Part shown: in pieces, positions 33,960 to 42,822 of the stretch
Layout: every line of letters begins with the position of its first letter
Position numbering within the stretch: the stretch's first letter is position 1
Assembly (NCBI RefSeq): GCF_009617995.1
Contig: NZ_CP044129.1
Span: forward strand, 186,001 to 250,000
DNA from: Halomicrobium sp. LC1Hm
GTDB lineage: Archaea; Halobacteriota; Halobacteria; Halobacteriales; Haloarculaceae
DNA length: 64,000 nucleotides
Direction of reading: 5' to 3'
Program-made: the position numbers and the translations under genes
Notes under the pieces: generated by a model
The model's input: only the letters and a program-made list of their open reading frames with translations
What the model was told of the DNA's origin: nothing
The model's database searches: none

Positions 33960-35039
33960 TCAGGCCTCGCTTTCCTCGTCGCTCTCGCGCCAGTCTTCGA
34001 TCTCCTCGTCGTCGCTCTCGTCGAGTCGGTGCTCGTAGTAGTTCAGCGGATGTGACTCGTTGATCTCGTCCTCGCAGATGTCGTCTTTCCCCTTGCAGTC
34101 GCCGTAGGACTGCATCGTCGCACACGAGGGCGTCGAGTACTCCGTGGGACTGGTGTCACCGCGGATGTGGTCGACCTGGTAGCGGGTGGCCTCCTCGCCG
34201 AACCCCGGATTGACCTGGAACAGTTCGACGATCTCGTCGGTCGTCATCCCGATCGAGGTCAGGAAGGCCGCCAGCGCGAACCGCGAGTGGTGCTCCAGGT
34301 GCTCGCCCTTCTGGACCGCGTCGAGGAGATGCTGCATGCAGGGCGGGAACAGGTCCGGAACGACCGTGTCGATCTCGCGGGTCAGATCCATCTCCGACAG
34401 CGTCGTCTGGATGGACTCGACTTCCGCGTCGAGTTCGTCCGCGATGGCGTCCGGCACGTCGAAGGGCAGGCCGTCGTCGATCCGGTGGCGGATCGCCTGC
34501 TTGAGCAGCGTGTGGAGCTCCTCGGTCGTCACCGGCACCTCGCCGTCGGTCAGCGCGCGGTTGACCAGTCGCCACTCGTCGCCCCACTGATCGGCCGCCA
34601 GTTCGAGGTACGTCCCCACGTCGATCCGGTAGCCGTCGGCAGTCTCGTGGACGGCGGCGGTGAGGTCGAACTCCGCGAGCAGGGCCTGCAGAGACAGCGA
34701 CTCGGTGTCGCCGTAGCTGAACGACTCCCCGGCGGTGAACTCGTCGACGAACCGCTCGCGTGCGGCCTCGGCCTCGGCCTGTGCGTACTTGCGCGTACAG
34801 ACCGGCGTGTCCACGAGCGAGACGAGCACCCGCGCGACCGGGTACGACAGCAGTTCCACGCGCGTGCGCCGGTGGGGGTCCCCGACGCTCCCGTCGGTGA
34901 TCGCCCACTCGACGCGCTCGCGGGCGCGCTCGACGACGACCTCGTCGGTGGCGACGACCTCGCCCAGATCGACCGCCGCTTCCTCGACCGCGTCGCGGGC
35001 CGACTGCAAGAACGGGTAGCGCGCGTGGAGCGGTTGCAT
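33960..35039 (-). CDS. priL: DNA primase large subunit
   Basis: A 359-residue PriL, partner of PriS in primer synthesis. The four Fe-S ligands are all present: Cys234 (FPPCMQH), Cys306 (SCATM), Cys315 (GDC) and Cys322. The N-terminal helical part (LHARYPFLQSARDAVEEA) and the C-terminal cluster domain (HSRFALAAFLTSIGMTTDEIVELF) are typical, with an acidic tail. priS is not adjacent in this window. Confidence 0.95.
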   Translation of the reverse strand: MQPLHARYPFLQSARDAVEEAAVDLGEVVATDEVVVERARERVEWAITDGSVGDPHRRTRVELLSYPVARVLVSLVDTPVCTRKYAQAEAEAARERFVDEFTAGESFSYGDTESLSLQALLAEFDLTAAVHETADGYRIDVGTYLELAADQWGDEWRLVNRALTDGEVPVTTEELHTLLKQAIRHRIDDGLPFDVPDAIADELDAEVESIQTTLSEMDLTREIDTVVPDLFPPCMQHLLDAVQKGEHLEHHSRFALAAFLTSIGMTTDEIVELFQVNPGFGEEATRYQVDHIRGDTSPTEYSTPSCATMQSYGDCKGKDDICEDEINESHPLNYYEHRLDESDDEEIEDWRESDEESEA

Positions 35040-35094
35040 CGCCCGTCCCTATCACGCGGGGGCGAATAAATTCGGTGGTCACACCGTCGGCCCG

Positions 35095-35835
35095 CTACCA
35101 GTCCATGCCGCCGTTGACGCCGATCACCTGCCCGGTCATGTAGCGCGATTCAGGACTAGCGATGAAGCGCACGACGGGGGCGATGTCCTCGATCGTGGCG
35201 AACCGGTCCAGGGGAATCCGCTGGAGGATCCGCTCCTGGACGCGCTGGGGGACCTCGTCGAGCATGTCCGTCGCGACGAACCCCGGCGCGACGCAGTTGG
35301 CTGTCGACCCGGTGGCTGCCATCTCCAGGGCCAGCGTCCGGGTGAACCCGAACAGGCCGGACTTTGCGGCCGCGTAGTTGGCCTGCCCGTAGTTGCCCTG
35401 CTGACCGACGACCGAGGAGACGTTGATCAGGCGGCCGTCCTCGGCCTCGCGGATGTCGTCGTAGAAGCAGTGGCTGACGTTGAACACGCCGCCGAGGTTC
35501 ACGTCGATGACGGCCTCCCAGTCCTCGCGGGTCATCTCCCCGAAGGTCCGGTCGACCGTGATCCCGGCGTTGTTGACGACCACGTCGACCGGGCCGACGG
35601 CGTCGTGGATCGTCGTGCGCATCCGTTCGACGGCGTCGTACGCCGACACGTCGCCCTGGACGGCCACCGCCTCGCCGCCAGCGGCCTCGATCTCGTCGAC
35701 GACCGCCTCGGCCGCTCGCTCCGAGGAACGGTAGTTGACGACCACGGTCGCTCCGTGGGCCGCCACGTCCGTGGCGATCCCGCGTCCGATCCCGCGAGAG
35801 GAGCCGGTCACCAGACAGGTCTGTCCGTCGAGCAT
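35095..35835 (-). CDS. phaB: Acetoacetyl-CoA / 3-oxoacyl reductase (PhaB/FabG type)
   Basis: A 246-residue classical SDR. The cofactor loop TGSSRGIGRG (residues 10-19), VVNNAGITVDR, INVSSVVGQQGNYGQANYAAAK with the Ser-Tyr-Lys catalytic set, and a C-terminal RYMTGQVIGVNGG are all intact. Position just downstream of phaC supports NADPH-dependent reduction of acetoacetyl-CoA to (R)-3-hydroxybutyryl-CoA for polymer synthesis. A CTTTTCACG box about 27 nt before the ATG (35857-35866) suggests its own promoter in addition to any read-through. Confidence 0.85.
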   Translation of the reverse strand: MLDGQTCLVTGSSRGIGRGIATDVAAHGATVVVNYRSSERAAEAVVDEIEAAGGEAVAVQGDVSAYDAVERMRTTIHDAVGPVDVVVNNAGITVDRTFGEMTREDWEAVIDVNLGGVFNVSHCFYDDIREAEDGRLINVSSVVGQQGNYGQANYAAAKSGLFGFTRTLALEMAATGSTANCVAPGFVATDMLDEVPQRVQERILQRIPLDRFATIEDIAPVVRFIASPESRYMTGQVIGVNGGMDW

Positions 35836-35919
35836 ATCAGCCAGTTCACACCCAGTCGTGAAAAGCGGTCCGCCGGACGGTGCCCACGAAGGAAAGATAG
35901 TTTCGAGCGACGCGTCCGG

Positions 35920-37308
35920 CTACAGCTGGTCGAGCCAGTCCTGGACCCGAGACTCCGTCGTTTCGGCGATCTCGGCCAGCTCGGCCGCGTCGTGCGTTGC
36001 GAGGTCGTCGACGGTCTCGATGCCGGCCTCGCGCAGACGGTCGGCGTAGGTCGGACCGATGCCGTCGACAGACGCCACGTCGGGAGCGTCCTCGCTCTCA
36101 TCGGCCGCCGCCTCGTCGCTCTCGGTGGCGTCGTCTGCCGGCGACTCCACGTCGATCGGGACGGCCTCTTCGCTCTCGTCGGCCGCCGCTTCGGCCTGTC
36201 GGTTGCGTTCCTTGTACCAGTCACACACGTCGGGCCAGAGGTTCTCGTGGGTGCTCGACGAGACCGAGAGGCCGATGTGGCCCGTCGAGAACTCCATCGT
36301 GGTCACGTCATCGGAGCCGACGACCTCGTTGAACGGCTTGGAGGCCTCCGGCGGGATGAGGTGGTCGTACTCGCCCATCAGCTGAAGCATCGGCATGTCG
36401 ATTTCGTCGAGGTCGACGTGTTCGCCGCCGATCTCCAGTCGGTCGTTGTAGAGGTCGTTGTCCTGGTAGATCTTCTCCAGGAACTCGACGTAGGCCTCGC
36501 CGGCCACGTCGACCCCGTCGGAGAGCCACTGCTCCATCCGTCCGAAGTTCCGGACGAACCCCTCGTTCTCGATGTTCTCGGCCAGGCGGATGTACTTCGA
36601 GACGTAGTTGTCGACGGGGTCCATCAGGGCAAAGCCCACGTCGAGCATCTCGGAGGGGACGTTACCGAACGTCTCGGTCACGTCCTCGGGATCGTAGTAC
36701 TCGTCGGAGCCCCACTCTTCGAGGACGCCGCCAGTGTGGTCGAAACAGAGCCCAGCGGCCATCAGCCCCAGCGCGTTGACTCTCTCGGGGTTCAGCGCCG
36801 TATAGATGACCGACATCGTCCCGCCCATGCAGTACCCCAGGACGTTGATCGCGTCCAGGCCCGAGCGCTCACAGACCTCGTCGACGCAGTTCTCGATGTA
36901 GCGGTTGACGTAGTCGTCGAGCGTGAGGTGCTGGTCGAGCCGTGAGGGCTCGTTCCAGTCGATGAGGTACACGTCGTGGCCCGCCTCCAGCAGGCGGCGC
37001 ACGACGGAGCGTTCCTTCTGGAGGTCGAGGATGTACGGGCGGTTGATCAGCGCGTAGATGATGAGGATCGGGATCTCCTCTTTGTCCTCCTCGGGAACGT
37101 CGATCCCGGCGGCCTCGGCGTCGTAGTGGAGCAGTTCGAGCTTGTTCTCCTCGTAGACCACGTCGCTTGGCGTCTCGCCGACCTCGACGGACTGCATCGT
37201 CTCGATGCGTTCGGGCGCGACGCTGGCCTGGTCGGTGGCCTCCGTCATCGCCTCCAGGGACTGGCGCTGCCAGTCGAGTGCTGCCGTGAAGGGATTTGCG
37301 GGCGTCAT
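35920..37308 (-). CDS. phaC: Class III PHA synthase catalytic subunit with HhH tail
   Basis: A 462-residue polymerase that joins (R)-3-hydroxyacyl-CoA units on the granule surface. The alpha/beta-hydrolase triad is Cys160 in GYCMGG, Asp315 (GEYDHLIPP) and His344 (STGHIGL). After a normal end near residue 370 comes an acidic linker and a helix-hairpin-helix-like domain (411-462: [20 protein letters not shown]). Such tails are unusual on synthases outside haloarchaea. The gene lies 3 nt after phaE, its obligate partner subunit. Confidence 0.94.
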   Translation of the reverse strand: MTPANPFTAALDWQRQSLEAMTEATDQASVAPERIETMQSVEVGETPSDVVYEENKLELLHYDAEAAGIDVPEEDKEEIPILIIYALINRPYILDLQKERSVVRRLLEAGHDVYLIDWNEPSRLDQHLTLDDYVNRYIENCVDEVCERSGLDAINVLGYCMGGTMSVIYTALNPERVNALGLMAAGLCFDHTGGVLEEWGSDEYYDPEDVTETFGNVPSEMLDVGFALMDPVDNYVSKYIRLAENIENEGFVRNFGRMEQWLSDGVDVAGEAYVEFLEKIYQDNDLYNDRLEIGGEHVDLDEIDMPMLQLMGEYDHLIPPEASKPFNEVVGSDDVTTMEFSTGHIGLSVSSSTHENLWPDVCDWYKERNRQAEAAADESEEAVPIDVESPADDATESDEAAADESEDAPDVASVDGIGPTYADRLREAGIETVDDLATHDAAELAEIAETTESRVQDWLDQL

Positions 37309-37311
37309 GTG

Positions 37312-37857
37312 TTATTCCTCGAGGTGGTCGAGGATCTGATCGAGTTTCTGTTCGACCTCGTGCTGGCGACGCTCTAGTTCGACGAGCCGTTCGCCGACTT
37401 CTTCGACGTCCGCACGCGTCGAGAAGCCCATCTGGGCGATCGAGTCCTGCCCGATGTCGTCGGCCTGCTGGCGCATCTCCATCATGGTCTCGACGAGCTG
37501 GCCGTTGGCGGCGGCGAAAGCCGACGTGCCCATCACGTGCTTGAACGCCTCGTTTGCCGACTGGAGCCAGATGTCGCGAAACTCCGTCGGGTCCACGTCT
37601 TCGCCCTGGGCGGCGTCGCCGGTGCGTTCGAGCATCTTCTCGGCGGCGTTCATCCACTCCTCGTAGGCCTGGTTGTACCCCTGGATGCCCTCGGTGACGT
37701 TTTCCTCCTCGGGGATCGAGTCCTCGACCGCGTCGGCCCACGACTCGACGAAGGCGGCCTGTGCCTTCATGTTCTGTTCGACCGACTCGGAGACGGCCTC
37801 GTTCATCTGTTCGACCATCTCCGTCCACTCGTCTTGCATCTGGTTCGTATCACTCAT
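37312..37857 (-). CDS. phaE: PHA synthase subunit PhaE
   Basis: A 181-residue all-helical acidic protein. WLQSANEAFKHVMGTSAFAAANGQ (about 106-129) carries the hallmark of haloarchaeal PhaE. The C-terminal coiled coil (VEEVGERLVELERRQHEVEQKL) resembles the region that contacts PhaC. It is non-catalytic but required for polymerase activity. Upstream 39 nt contain an AT-rich CCTTTTCG that may be a secondary promoter for phaEC. Confidence 0.92.
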   Translation of the reverse strand: MSDTNQMQDEWTEMVEQMNEAVSESVEQNMKAQAAFVESWADAVEDSIPEEENVTEGIQGYNQAYEEWMNAAEKMLERTGDAAQGEDVDPTEFRDIWLQSANEAFKHVMGTSAFAAANGQLVETMMEMRQQADDIGQDSIAQMGFSTRADVEEVGERLVELERRQHEVEQKLDQILDHLEE

Positions 37858-37896
37858 GATAAGATGTTAGTATTCAGAACGAAAAGGTGCGGCGAT

Positions 37897-38448
37897 TTAC
37901 GCCTCGACGGCGTCGGCGGCCTGTTCCTGGACTTCGCGGACCTGCTCTTGGACCTCTTCGACCTGGTCCTGGAGGTCTTCGAGCTGGTCGCCCCACTGCT
38001 CGACGGCCTCGACGGACTGGTCTTCGAGGTCCTCGTGGGCCTCGACGAGCAGGTCGATCTGCTCGTCCAGCGCGGCGACGACGTCGCCGGTCATCTCGTC
38101 GTAGGTCTCCGCGCCTTCGTGGAACTCCGCCTCGACGTTCTCGAAGGTCTCAGCGTGGTTCTCCAGCAGGAACTCGTACTGCTCGTCGACGGTCGTTCGG
38201 ATCTCCTCGACGGTGGGCGCGACGCCGGGGACCGTCGACTCGACGGTGTCGAGGTAGTTGTGGACGGCCGTCTGTGCGAGTTCGACGCCGCGTCGCTGTG
38301 CGGACTCCTGGCTGTCGAGGCTGCCGAGCATGGCCTCGTTCATGTTCTTCTGGAACTCGACGCTCTGTTTGAGCGCCTTCTGGCTCTGCTCGATCGTCGC
38401 GCGCTGCATCTCGAACGCCGTGGTGACTGGGGTTGTGTACTGGCTCAT
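37897..38448 (-). CDS. phaP: PHA granule phasin
   Basis: A 183-residue helical protein. An N-terminal amphipathic helix (AFEMQRATIEQSQKALKQSV) leads into long heptad-rich helices and an Ala/Glu/Val coiled coil at the end. Phasins coat PHA granules and control size. It begins 3 nt after phaR and precedes phaEC, matching the phaRPEC order known in Haloferax mediterranei. Confidence 0.92.
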   Translation of the reverse strand: MSQYTTPVTTAFEMQRATIEQSQKALKQSVEFQKNMNEAMLGSLDSQESAQRRGVELAQTAVHNYLDTVESTVPGVAPTVEEIRTTVDEQYEFLLENHAETFENVEAEFHEGAETYDEMTGDVVAALDEQIDLLVEAHEDLEDQSVEAVEQWGDQLEDLQDQVEEVQEQVREVQEQAADAVEA

Positions 38449-38451
38449 GGG

Positions 38452-38754
38452 TTACTCCGTTCGGTTCCGCTTGACCGGGAGAACGACTGTCTGGACGATG
38501 TCGCCTTCCTCGATGTCGAGGGCCTCTCGCTCGGCGTCGGGAATGGAGATGCGTCCGCCGCTCTGGACGCGAGTCTTGAACGTCGCCATCTGGCTCATCG
38601 CACCGAGCTGGTTCATGTCGAAACCGGGCATGCCGCTGCCGGCAGACATCATCTGCTGGAGCATCTCCTGCTGGGATTCGATCGCCTGCTCGCTCGCTTC
38701 CTGCATTCCCTTGAACATCGGGGGCCACATCGTGACATCGTTCTCGTCGGTCAT
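38452..38754 (-). CDS. phaR: AbrB-type regulator/granule protein PhaR
   Basis: A 100-residue protein. The N-terminal half is helical and Met/Gln-rich (MFKGMQEASEQAIESQQEML), possibly the granule-binding part. The C-terminal 45 residues form a swapped-hairpin AbrB/SpoVT DNA-binding domain (KTRVQSGGRISIPDAEREAL, IEEGDIVQTVVL). In Haloferax mediterranei, PhaR represses phaRP and is titrated by granules; the same feedback is likely. A TATA-like GCTTTATG is about 34 nt before the ATG. Confidence 0.9.
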   Translation of the reverse strand: MTDENDVTMWPPMFKGMQEASEQAIESQQEMLQQMMSAGSGMPGFDMNQLGAMSQMATFKTRVQSGGRISIPDAEREALDIEEGDIVQTVVLPVKRNRTE

Positions 38755-38964
38755 CGGGTACTACACTCTATTCCTTTCAACGACATAAAGCTTCCGCTCA
38801 TTACCAACAGATACCATCAGATGTCATCGTCCGGCACCCAGTCTGGCAGCGAGACGGAATTCGCTGGCGGAAATGCGCCGTTGTCGGGCGGTAGGAGGTG
38901 TCTGAACGACGAACAGCGGCTACCACCACCCTTTAATATCGGTGGAACCAATGCTTTTCCAGCA
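38755..38964. promoter_or_regulatory. Divergent promoter region of the PHA module
   Basis: The 210 nt between phaR and phaJ hold outward TATA-like elements: GCTTTATG on the minus strand (38784-38792) for phaRPEC and CTTTAATATC on the plus strand (38931-38940) for phaJ. The intervening CAACAGATACCATCAGATGTC contains half-repeats that could bind PhaR, but no clean palindrome is seen. Confidence 0.55.
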
Positions 38965-39582
38965 ATGAGTTCTGAATCTCACGACAACCCGCTGCTGGAC
39001 ACGTGGACGGAAACGTCCTCACACATGTTCAACAGCGTGGTGGCGGCCAATCGGGCGGCGTTCGCGGCGTTCGGCGTCCGGCCGGACGACGACGGGGACG
39101 GCAAGCCACTCCCGGCAGAACGCATCGAGGCCGACGAGGACCTCCCCGAGTGGCACGTCGAACTGAGCGCCGACAACCCCGACCGGCTCGGGGTCGGTGA
39201 TCGCGTCGAGTTCACGAAGCGGATCTCCGACAACGACGTCAAGCAGTTCGCCGCCGCCAGCGGCGACACGAACCCCCTCCACCTCGACGACGACTTCGCC
39301 GAGCAGACCCGATTCCGCGGCCGGATCGCGCACGGCACGCTCGTCGGCGGACTCATCAGCGCCGCCCTCGCGCGGCTGCCTGGGTTGACGATCTATCTCT
39401 CGCAGGATCTGGAGTTTCACAACCCGGTCCGCATCGACGACCGCCTGACGGCCGAAATCGAGATCGTCGAGGATCTGGGCGACGACCAGTACCGCCTGAC
39501 GACCCGCGTCGTCGACGACGGCGACGTGGTCATCGACGGCGAGGCCGTCGTCCTCATCGACGAGATGCCCGACGAAGGCTAG
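38965..39582 (+). CDS. phaJ: (R)-specific enoyl-CoA hydratase (MaoC/PhaJ type)
   Basis: A 205-residue hot-dog enzyme. The hydratase-2 motif is intact: QFAAASGDTNPLHLDDDFAEQ (catalytic Asp and His) followed by FRGRIAHGTLVGGLIS. About 60 extra N-terminal residues (LLDTWTETSSHMFNSVVAANRAA) look helical and may attach to granules; that is inference. It would feed beta-oxidation intermediates to PhaC as (R)-3-hydroxyacyl-CoA. It is divergent from phaRPEC and ends one base before repeat B copy 1. Confidence 0.88.
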   Translation: MSSESHDNPLLDTWTETSSHMFNSVVAANRAAFAAFGVRPDDDGDGKPLPAERIEADEDLPEWHVELSADNPDRLGVGDRVEFTKRISDNDVKQFAAASGDTNPLHLDDDFAEQTRFRGRIAHGTLVGGLISAALARLPGLTIYLSQDLEFHNPVRIDDRLTAEIEIVEDLGDDQYRLTTRVVDDGDVVIDGEAVVLIDEMPDEG

Positions 39583-39660
39583 AGTAGCAATTGAAAGTCA
39601 ATGCACACCCGATCGCACGACAGCAGTGCGGTCGGTGTGTAAATCGTTTCAGTTGTTACT
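39583..39660. repeat. Palindromic repeat family B, copy 1
   Basis: A 78-nt element with ends AGTAGCAATTGAAA and TTTCAGTTGTTACT (inverted, two mismatches) and an inner hairpin CACACCCGATCGCAC / GTGCGGTCGGTGTG. It starts right after the phaJ stop. Its right end encodes the final codons and TGA of the converging hydrolase gene. Confidence 0.88.
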
Positions 39661-40500
39661 ATTGAGAAACGCCGTTACCGCCCGATTGAACCGCTCGGGT
39701 CGTTCCCTGTGGGGCCAGTGCCCACACCCCTTCGCCGCCAGAAACTGCCCGTCTGGCAACAGCTCACTCGCTCGTTCCGACCACGACACCGGGAGCAGCG
39801 GGTCCTCCGAGCCGTGGACGAGCAGCGTCGGAACGTCGAGCTCCGAGAGCCGTGCCGTGTAGTCGGTCCGGAGGCCGTCGGCCTGGAACTCGTGGCGCTG
39901 CCAGCTCCGGAGCGTCCGCATGGTCGCCGGTGAGATCGTCTCGTACACGTCGTCGACCAGTTCGTCCGGCAGCGTCGCCCCGGACATCGTCCGGAGGCTG
40001 GTCCGGACCGCCGCGCGCGAGCCCATGCTCCCCCAGAGCAGGCTGTCCGCGAACGGGACCCGGAGGGCGAGACTGGCACCGGTCCGCCAGTAGGCGTCGG
40101 CACCGAGGCCGTAGCTGTCGACGAGCACCAGCCGCTCCGGGCGACCGCCGTCGAGCGCGTGGCCGAGCGCGACCGCACCGCCCATCGACACGCCGACGAC
40201 GCTCGCGCCGGAGATGGCGAGTTCGTCGACGAACGCCGACAGCGTGTCTACGTAGTAGTCCGTCGTATACGTTCGGCGGGGCTTCTCGCTCTCGCCGTGG
40301 CCCGGGAAATCGAGCGCGTAGACGGTGTACTCCTCGGCCAGTGCGGGGAGCGCGTACCGGCCGGACACCGCCGCCGCGTCGAGGCCGATCCCGTGCAAGA
40401 AGAGCAGTGGCGGTCCGTCACCGGCAGTGAGATATCGGACGGTGACGTCGCTGCCGTCGACCGACAGCGTCGTGGCGTTCGACTCGATCGACTCGTTCAT
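39649..40500 (-). CDS. Alpha/beta hydrolase
   Basis: A 283-residue hydrolase. HGIGLDAA forms the oxyanion turn, GVSMGGAVALGHA holds the nucleophile Ser (about residue 105), LLVHGSEDPLLP the Asp, and GCGHWPHRERP the His, so the triad is complete. It belongs with esterase/epoxide-hydrolase/MhpC-like enzymes; substrate unknown. Location beside the PHA cluster allows a depolymerase role, but no lipase-type polymer-binding domain is visible. The last codons (SNN-stop) derive from repeat B. Confidence 0.85.
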   Translation of the reverse strand: MNESIESNATTLSVDGSDVTVRYLTAGDGPPLLFLHGIGLDAAAVSGRYALPALAEEYTVYALDFPGHGESEKPRRTYTTDYYVDTLSAFVDELAISGASVVGVSMGGAVALGHALDGGRPERLVLVDSYGLGADAYWRTGASLALRVPFADSLLWGSMGSRAAVRTSLRTMSGATLPDELVDDVYETISPATMRTLRSWQRHEFQADGLRTDYTARLSELDVPTLLVHGSEDPLLPVSWSERASELLPDGQFLAAKGCGHWPHRERPERFNRAVTAFLNSNN

Positions 40501-40632
40501 CGCCTCGAAGTCGGGGACTGGGAGACATGAGCCTTCGGACTGCTGACAGCGACGGCCGTCGACGCCAGCGGTGTCGGGCGAGGGCTGGCCGGGGACAGTC
40601 GTCTTTTTCAGGCGGCCGTGCGAGGCGTCGGT

Positions 40633-42051
40633 ATGGTCGTCGGAGACGTAACGACAGGAACGGAACTGCTGGTCGTCGGCGGCGGGCCGGGCGGATACGT
40701 GGCCGCCATTCGGGCCGCTCAGCTCGGCGTCGACACCACACTCGTCGAGCGAGACGCCTACGGTGGGACCTGCCTCAACCACGGCTGTATCCCCTCGAAG
40801 GCGCTGATCTCGGGGGCAGACGTGGCCCACCGGGCCGGCCAGGCCGAGGAGATGGGCGTCTACGCCGACCCCGCGGTCGACCTGGCCGGGATGGTCGAGT
40901 GGAAAGACGGCGTCGTCACCCGGCTGACCCGGGGCGTCGAGTCCCTGGCGAAGTCGGCCGGCGTCGAACTGATCGAGGGCGAGGCGACCTTCACTGGCGA
41001 ACACACCGCCCGGATCGCCCACGGCGGCGACGGGCAGGGCTCGGAGTCCGTCGAGTTCGAGCACGCGGTCGTCGCCACGGGGAGCCGCCCGATCCAGGTC
41101 CCCGGTTTCGAGTTCGACGCCGAGCCGATCCTCTCCTCGAAGGAAGCACTCGCACTGGAGTCGCTGCCCGAGCGACTGCTGGTCGTCGGCGCGGGCTACA
41201 TCGGCATGGAGCTGTCGACGGTGTTCCAGAAGCTCGGCAGCGAGGTGACCGTCGTCGAGATGCTGGACGAGGCGCTGCCGGGCTTCGAGGACGACATCGC
41301 CACGCTGGTCCGGGAACGGGCCGAGGAGATCGGCGTCGACTTCTACTTCGGCGAGGCGGCCGACAGCTGGGAGCAGGCGGGCGAGGAGATCGTCGTCCAC
41401 ACGGAAGACGAAGACGGCGATCTGACGCGGTTCGACGCCGAGAAGGCACTCGTCGCGGTCGGTCGCCAGGCGGTCACGGACGGGCTGGGACTGGACGAGC
41501 TGGGCATCGAACCCGACGAGGACGGGTTCCTGGCGACGGACGAGCAGGCCCGGACCGACGCCGAGCACGTCTTCGCCGTCGGCGACGTGGCCGGCGAGCC
41601 GATGCTGGCCCACAAGGCGATGGCCGAGGGCGAGGTCGCCGCCGAGGTCGTCGCGGGCGAGCCGGCCGCACTGGACCACCAGGCGGTCCCGGCCGCGGTC
41701 TTTACCGAACCGGAGATCGGGACCGTCGGCATGACCGAAGCGGAAGCCGCCGACGCCGGGTTCGACCCCGTCGTCGGCCAGATGCCGATGCGGGCCAACG
41801 GTCGCGCGCTGACGATCGACGAGAAGGAGGGGTTCGTCAGGATCGTCGCCGACGACGAGACCGGCTTCGTCCTGGGCGCACAGATCGTCGGCCCGGAGGC
41901 CTCCGAGTCCATCGCCGAGGTCGGCCTGGCAATCGAGATGGGCGCGACGCTCGAAGACATCGCCGGCACGATCCACACCCACCCGACGCTCTCTGAGGCC
42001 GTCCACGAGGCCGCGCTGGCGGCCCGCGGCGAAGCCATCCACACGCGGTAA
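40633..42051 (+). CDS. lpdA: Dihydrolipoyl dehydrogenase (E3)
   Basis: A 472-residue FAD disulfide reductase. The FAD motif is VVGGGPGGYVAA (residues 14-25), the redox disulfide Cys47/Cys52 lies in TCLNHGCIPSK (canonical has Val instead of His), the NAD-binding motif is VVGAGYIGMELS, the second FAD motif is VFAVGDVAG, and the C-terminal HTHPTLSEAVHEAA gives the His-Glu base. It oxidises lipoyl groups of 2-oxoacid dehydrogenase or glycine-cleavage complexes. No E1/E2 genes lie next to it here. Confidence 0.93.
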   Translation: MVVGDVTTGTELLVVGGGPGGYVAAIRAAQLGVDTTLVERDAYGGTCLNHGCIPSKALISGADVAHRAGQAEEMGVYADPAVDLAGMVEWKDGVVTRLTRGVESLAKSAGVELIEGEATFTGEHTARIAHGGDGQGSESVEFEHAVVATGSRPIQVPGFEFDAEPILSSKEALALESLPERLLVVGAGYIGMELSTVFQKLGSEVTVVEMLDEALPGFEDDIATLVRERAEEIGVDFYFGEAADSWEQAGEEIVVHTEDEDGDLTRFDAEKALVAVGRQAVTDGLGLDELGIEPDEDGFLATDEQARTDAEHVFAVGDVAGEPMLAHKAMAEGEVAAEVVAGEPAALDHQAVPAAVFTEPEIGTVGMTEAEAADAGFDPVVGQMPMRANGRALTIDEKEGFVRIVADDETGFVLGAQIVGPEASESIAEVGLAIEMGATLEDIAGTIHTHPTLSEAVHEAALAARGEAIHTR

Positions 42052-42161
42052 CGAACCACCGGAACTGGCCTGTATCCGTATTCTTTCGGCAACAACCGGC
42101 GAATATTGAAGGGAAAGCGTTAAGGCTGCGATTAAGAAAGGCATGCCTAACGAGACGACAT

Positions 42162-42776
42162 ATGTCACCGGAACAACAGTGCAGCGACGGAATCACCGAC
42201 GCCGTCCTCTCGGATTCGGCCTACGAGCGGGTGCGCGTCCTGCGGGACTCCCTTTTCACACAGTCGATCCCCTGGAAGCTGCGCGTCCAGGGACTCTTGC
42301 TCGCGGTGCTTGCCGCGACGGTGCCGCTCTACTGGCTCTATCCCGACGGCGTCGCCGGCTATCTGACGACGACCGACCCGATGACCGCGACGCCGAAGGT
42401 CGCGCTGCTCGGCGCGTTCGGCGGGACGATGGTGCTTTTCTCGGCCGCCTTGCTCGTCGGGGCGGCGCTGTACCGCGTCGAGCACGCGCCCCTGACCGAA
42501 CAGCAGGCCTACCAGGTCCTCACCGTCGAGGACTTCGCCGGTGGGGTCAGCCTCGCGATGGGCGGGTTCGCGATCGCGATCACGACCGGCTCGATCGCCA
42601 TGGGAGTGTTCGGCGGCGACGCCGTCGGGTCCTACGTGGCGACCATGGGACAGAATCCCCTCGCTGGCTCGGTGTACGGGCTGTCGCTTGGCTCCGTCGG
42701 CATCGGGGCGCTGTCTGCCAGCACCGTCGTCCTCGTGGCACACTGGTACGTCGACCGTCGCTTCCGGCGACTGTAG
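42162..42776 (+). CDS. Unknown membrane protein with four to five helices
   Basis: A 204-residue protein with hydrophobic segments LRVQGLLLAVLAATVPLYWLY, VALLGAFGGTMVLFSAALLV, FAGGVSLAMGGFAIAITTGS and SLGSVGIGALSASTVVLVA, and a basic C-terminus. No motif recognised. A GATTAAG box about 27 nt before the ATG supports this start. Spacing to lpdA (110 nt) and pheA (46 nt) allows independent expression. Confidence 0.7.
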   Translation: MSPEQQCSDGITDAVLSDSAYERVRVLRDSLFTQSIPWKLRVQGLLLAVLAATVPLYWLYPDGVAGYLTTTDPMTATPKVALLGAFGGTMVLFSAALLVGAALYRVEHAPLTEQQAYQVLTVEDFAGGVSLAMGGFAIAITTGSIAMGVFGGDAVGSYVATMGQNPLAGSVYGLSLGSVGIGALSASTVVLVAHWYVDRRFRRL

Positions 42777-42822
42777 CCACGCGACCACGATTCTTTTCAC
42801 GTCGAGCGCTGTACCGGCTGGT

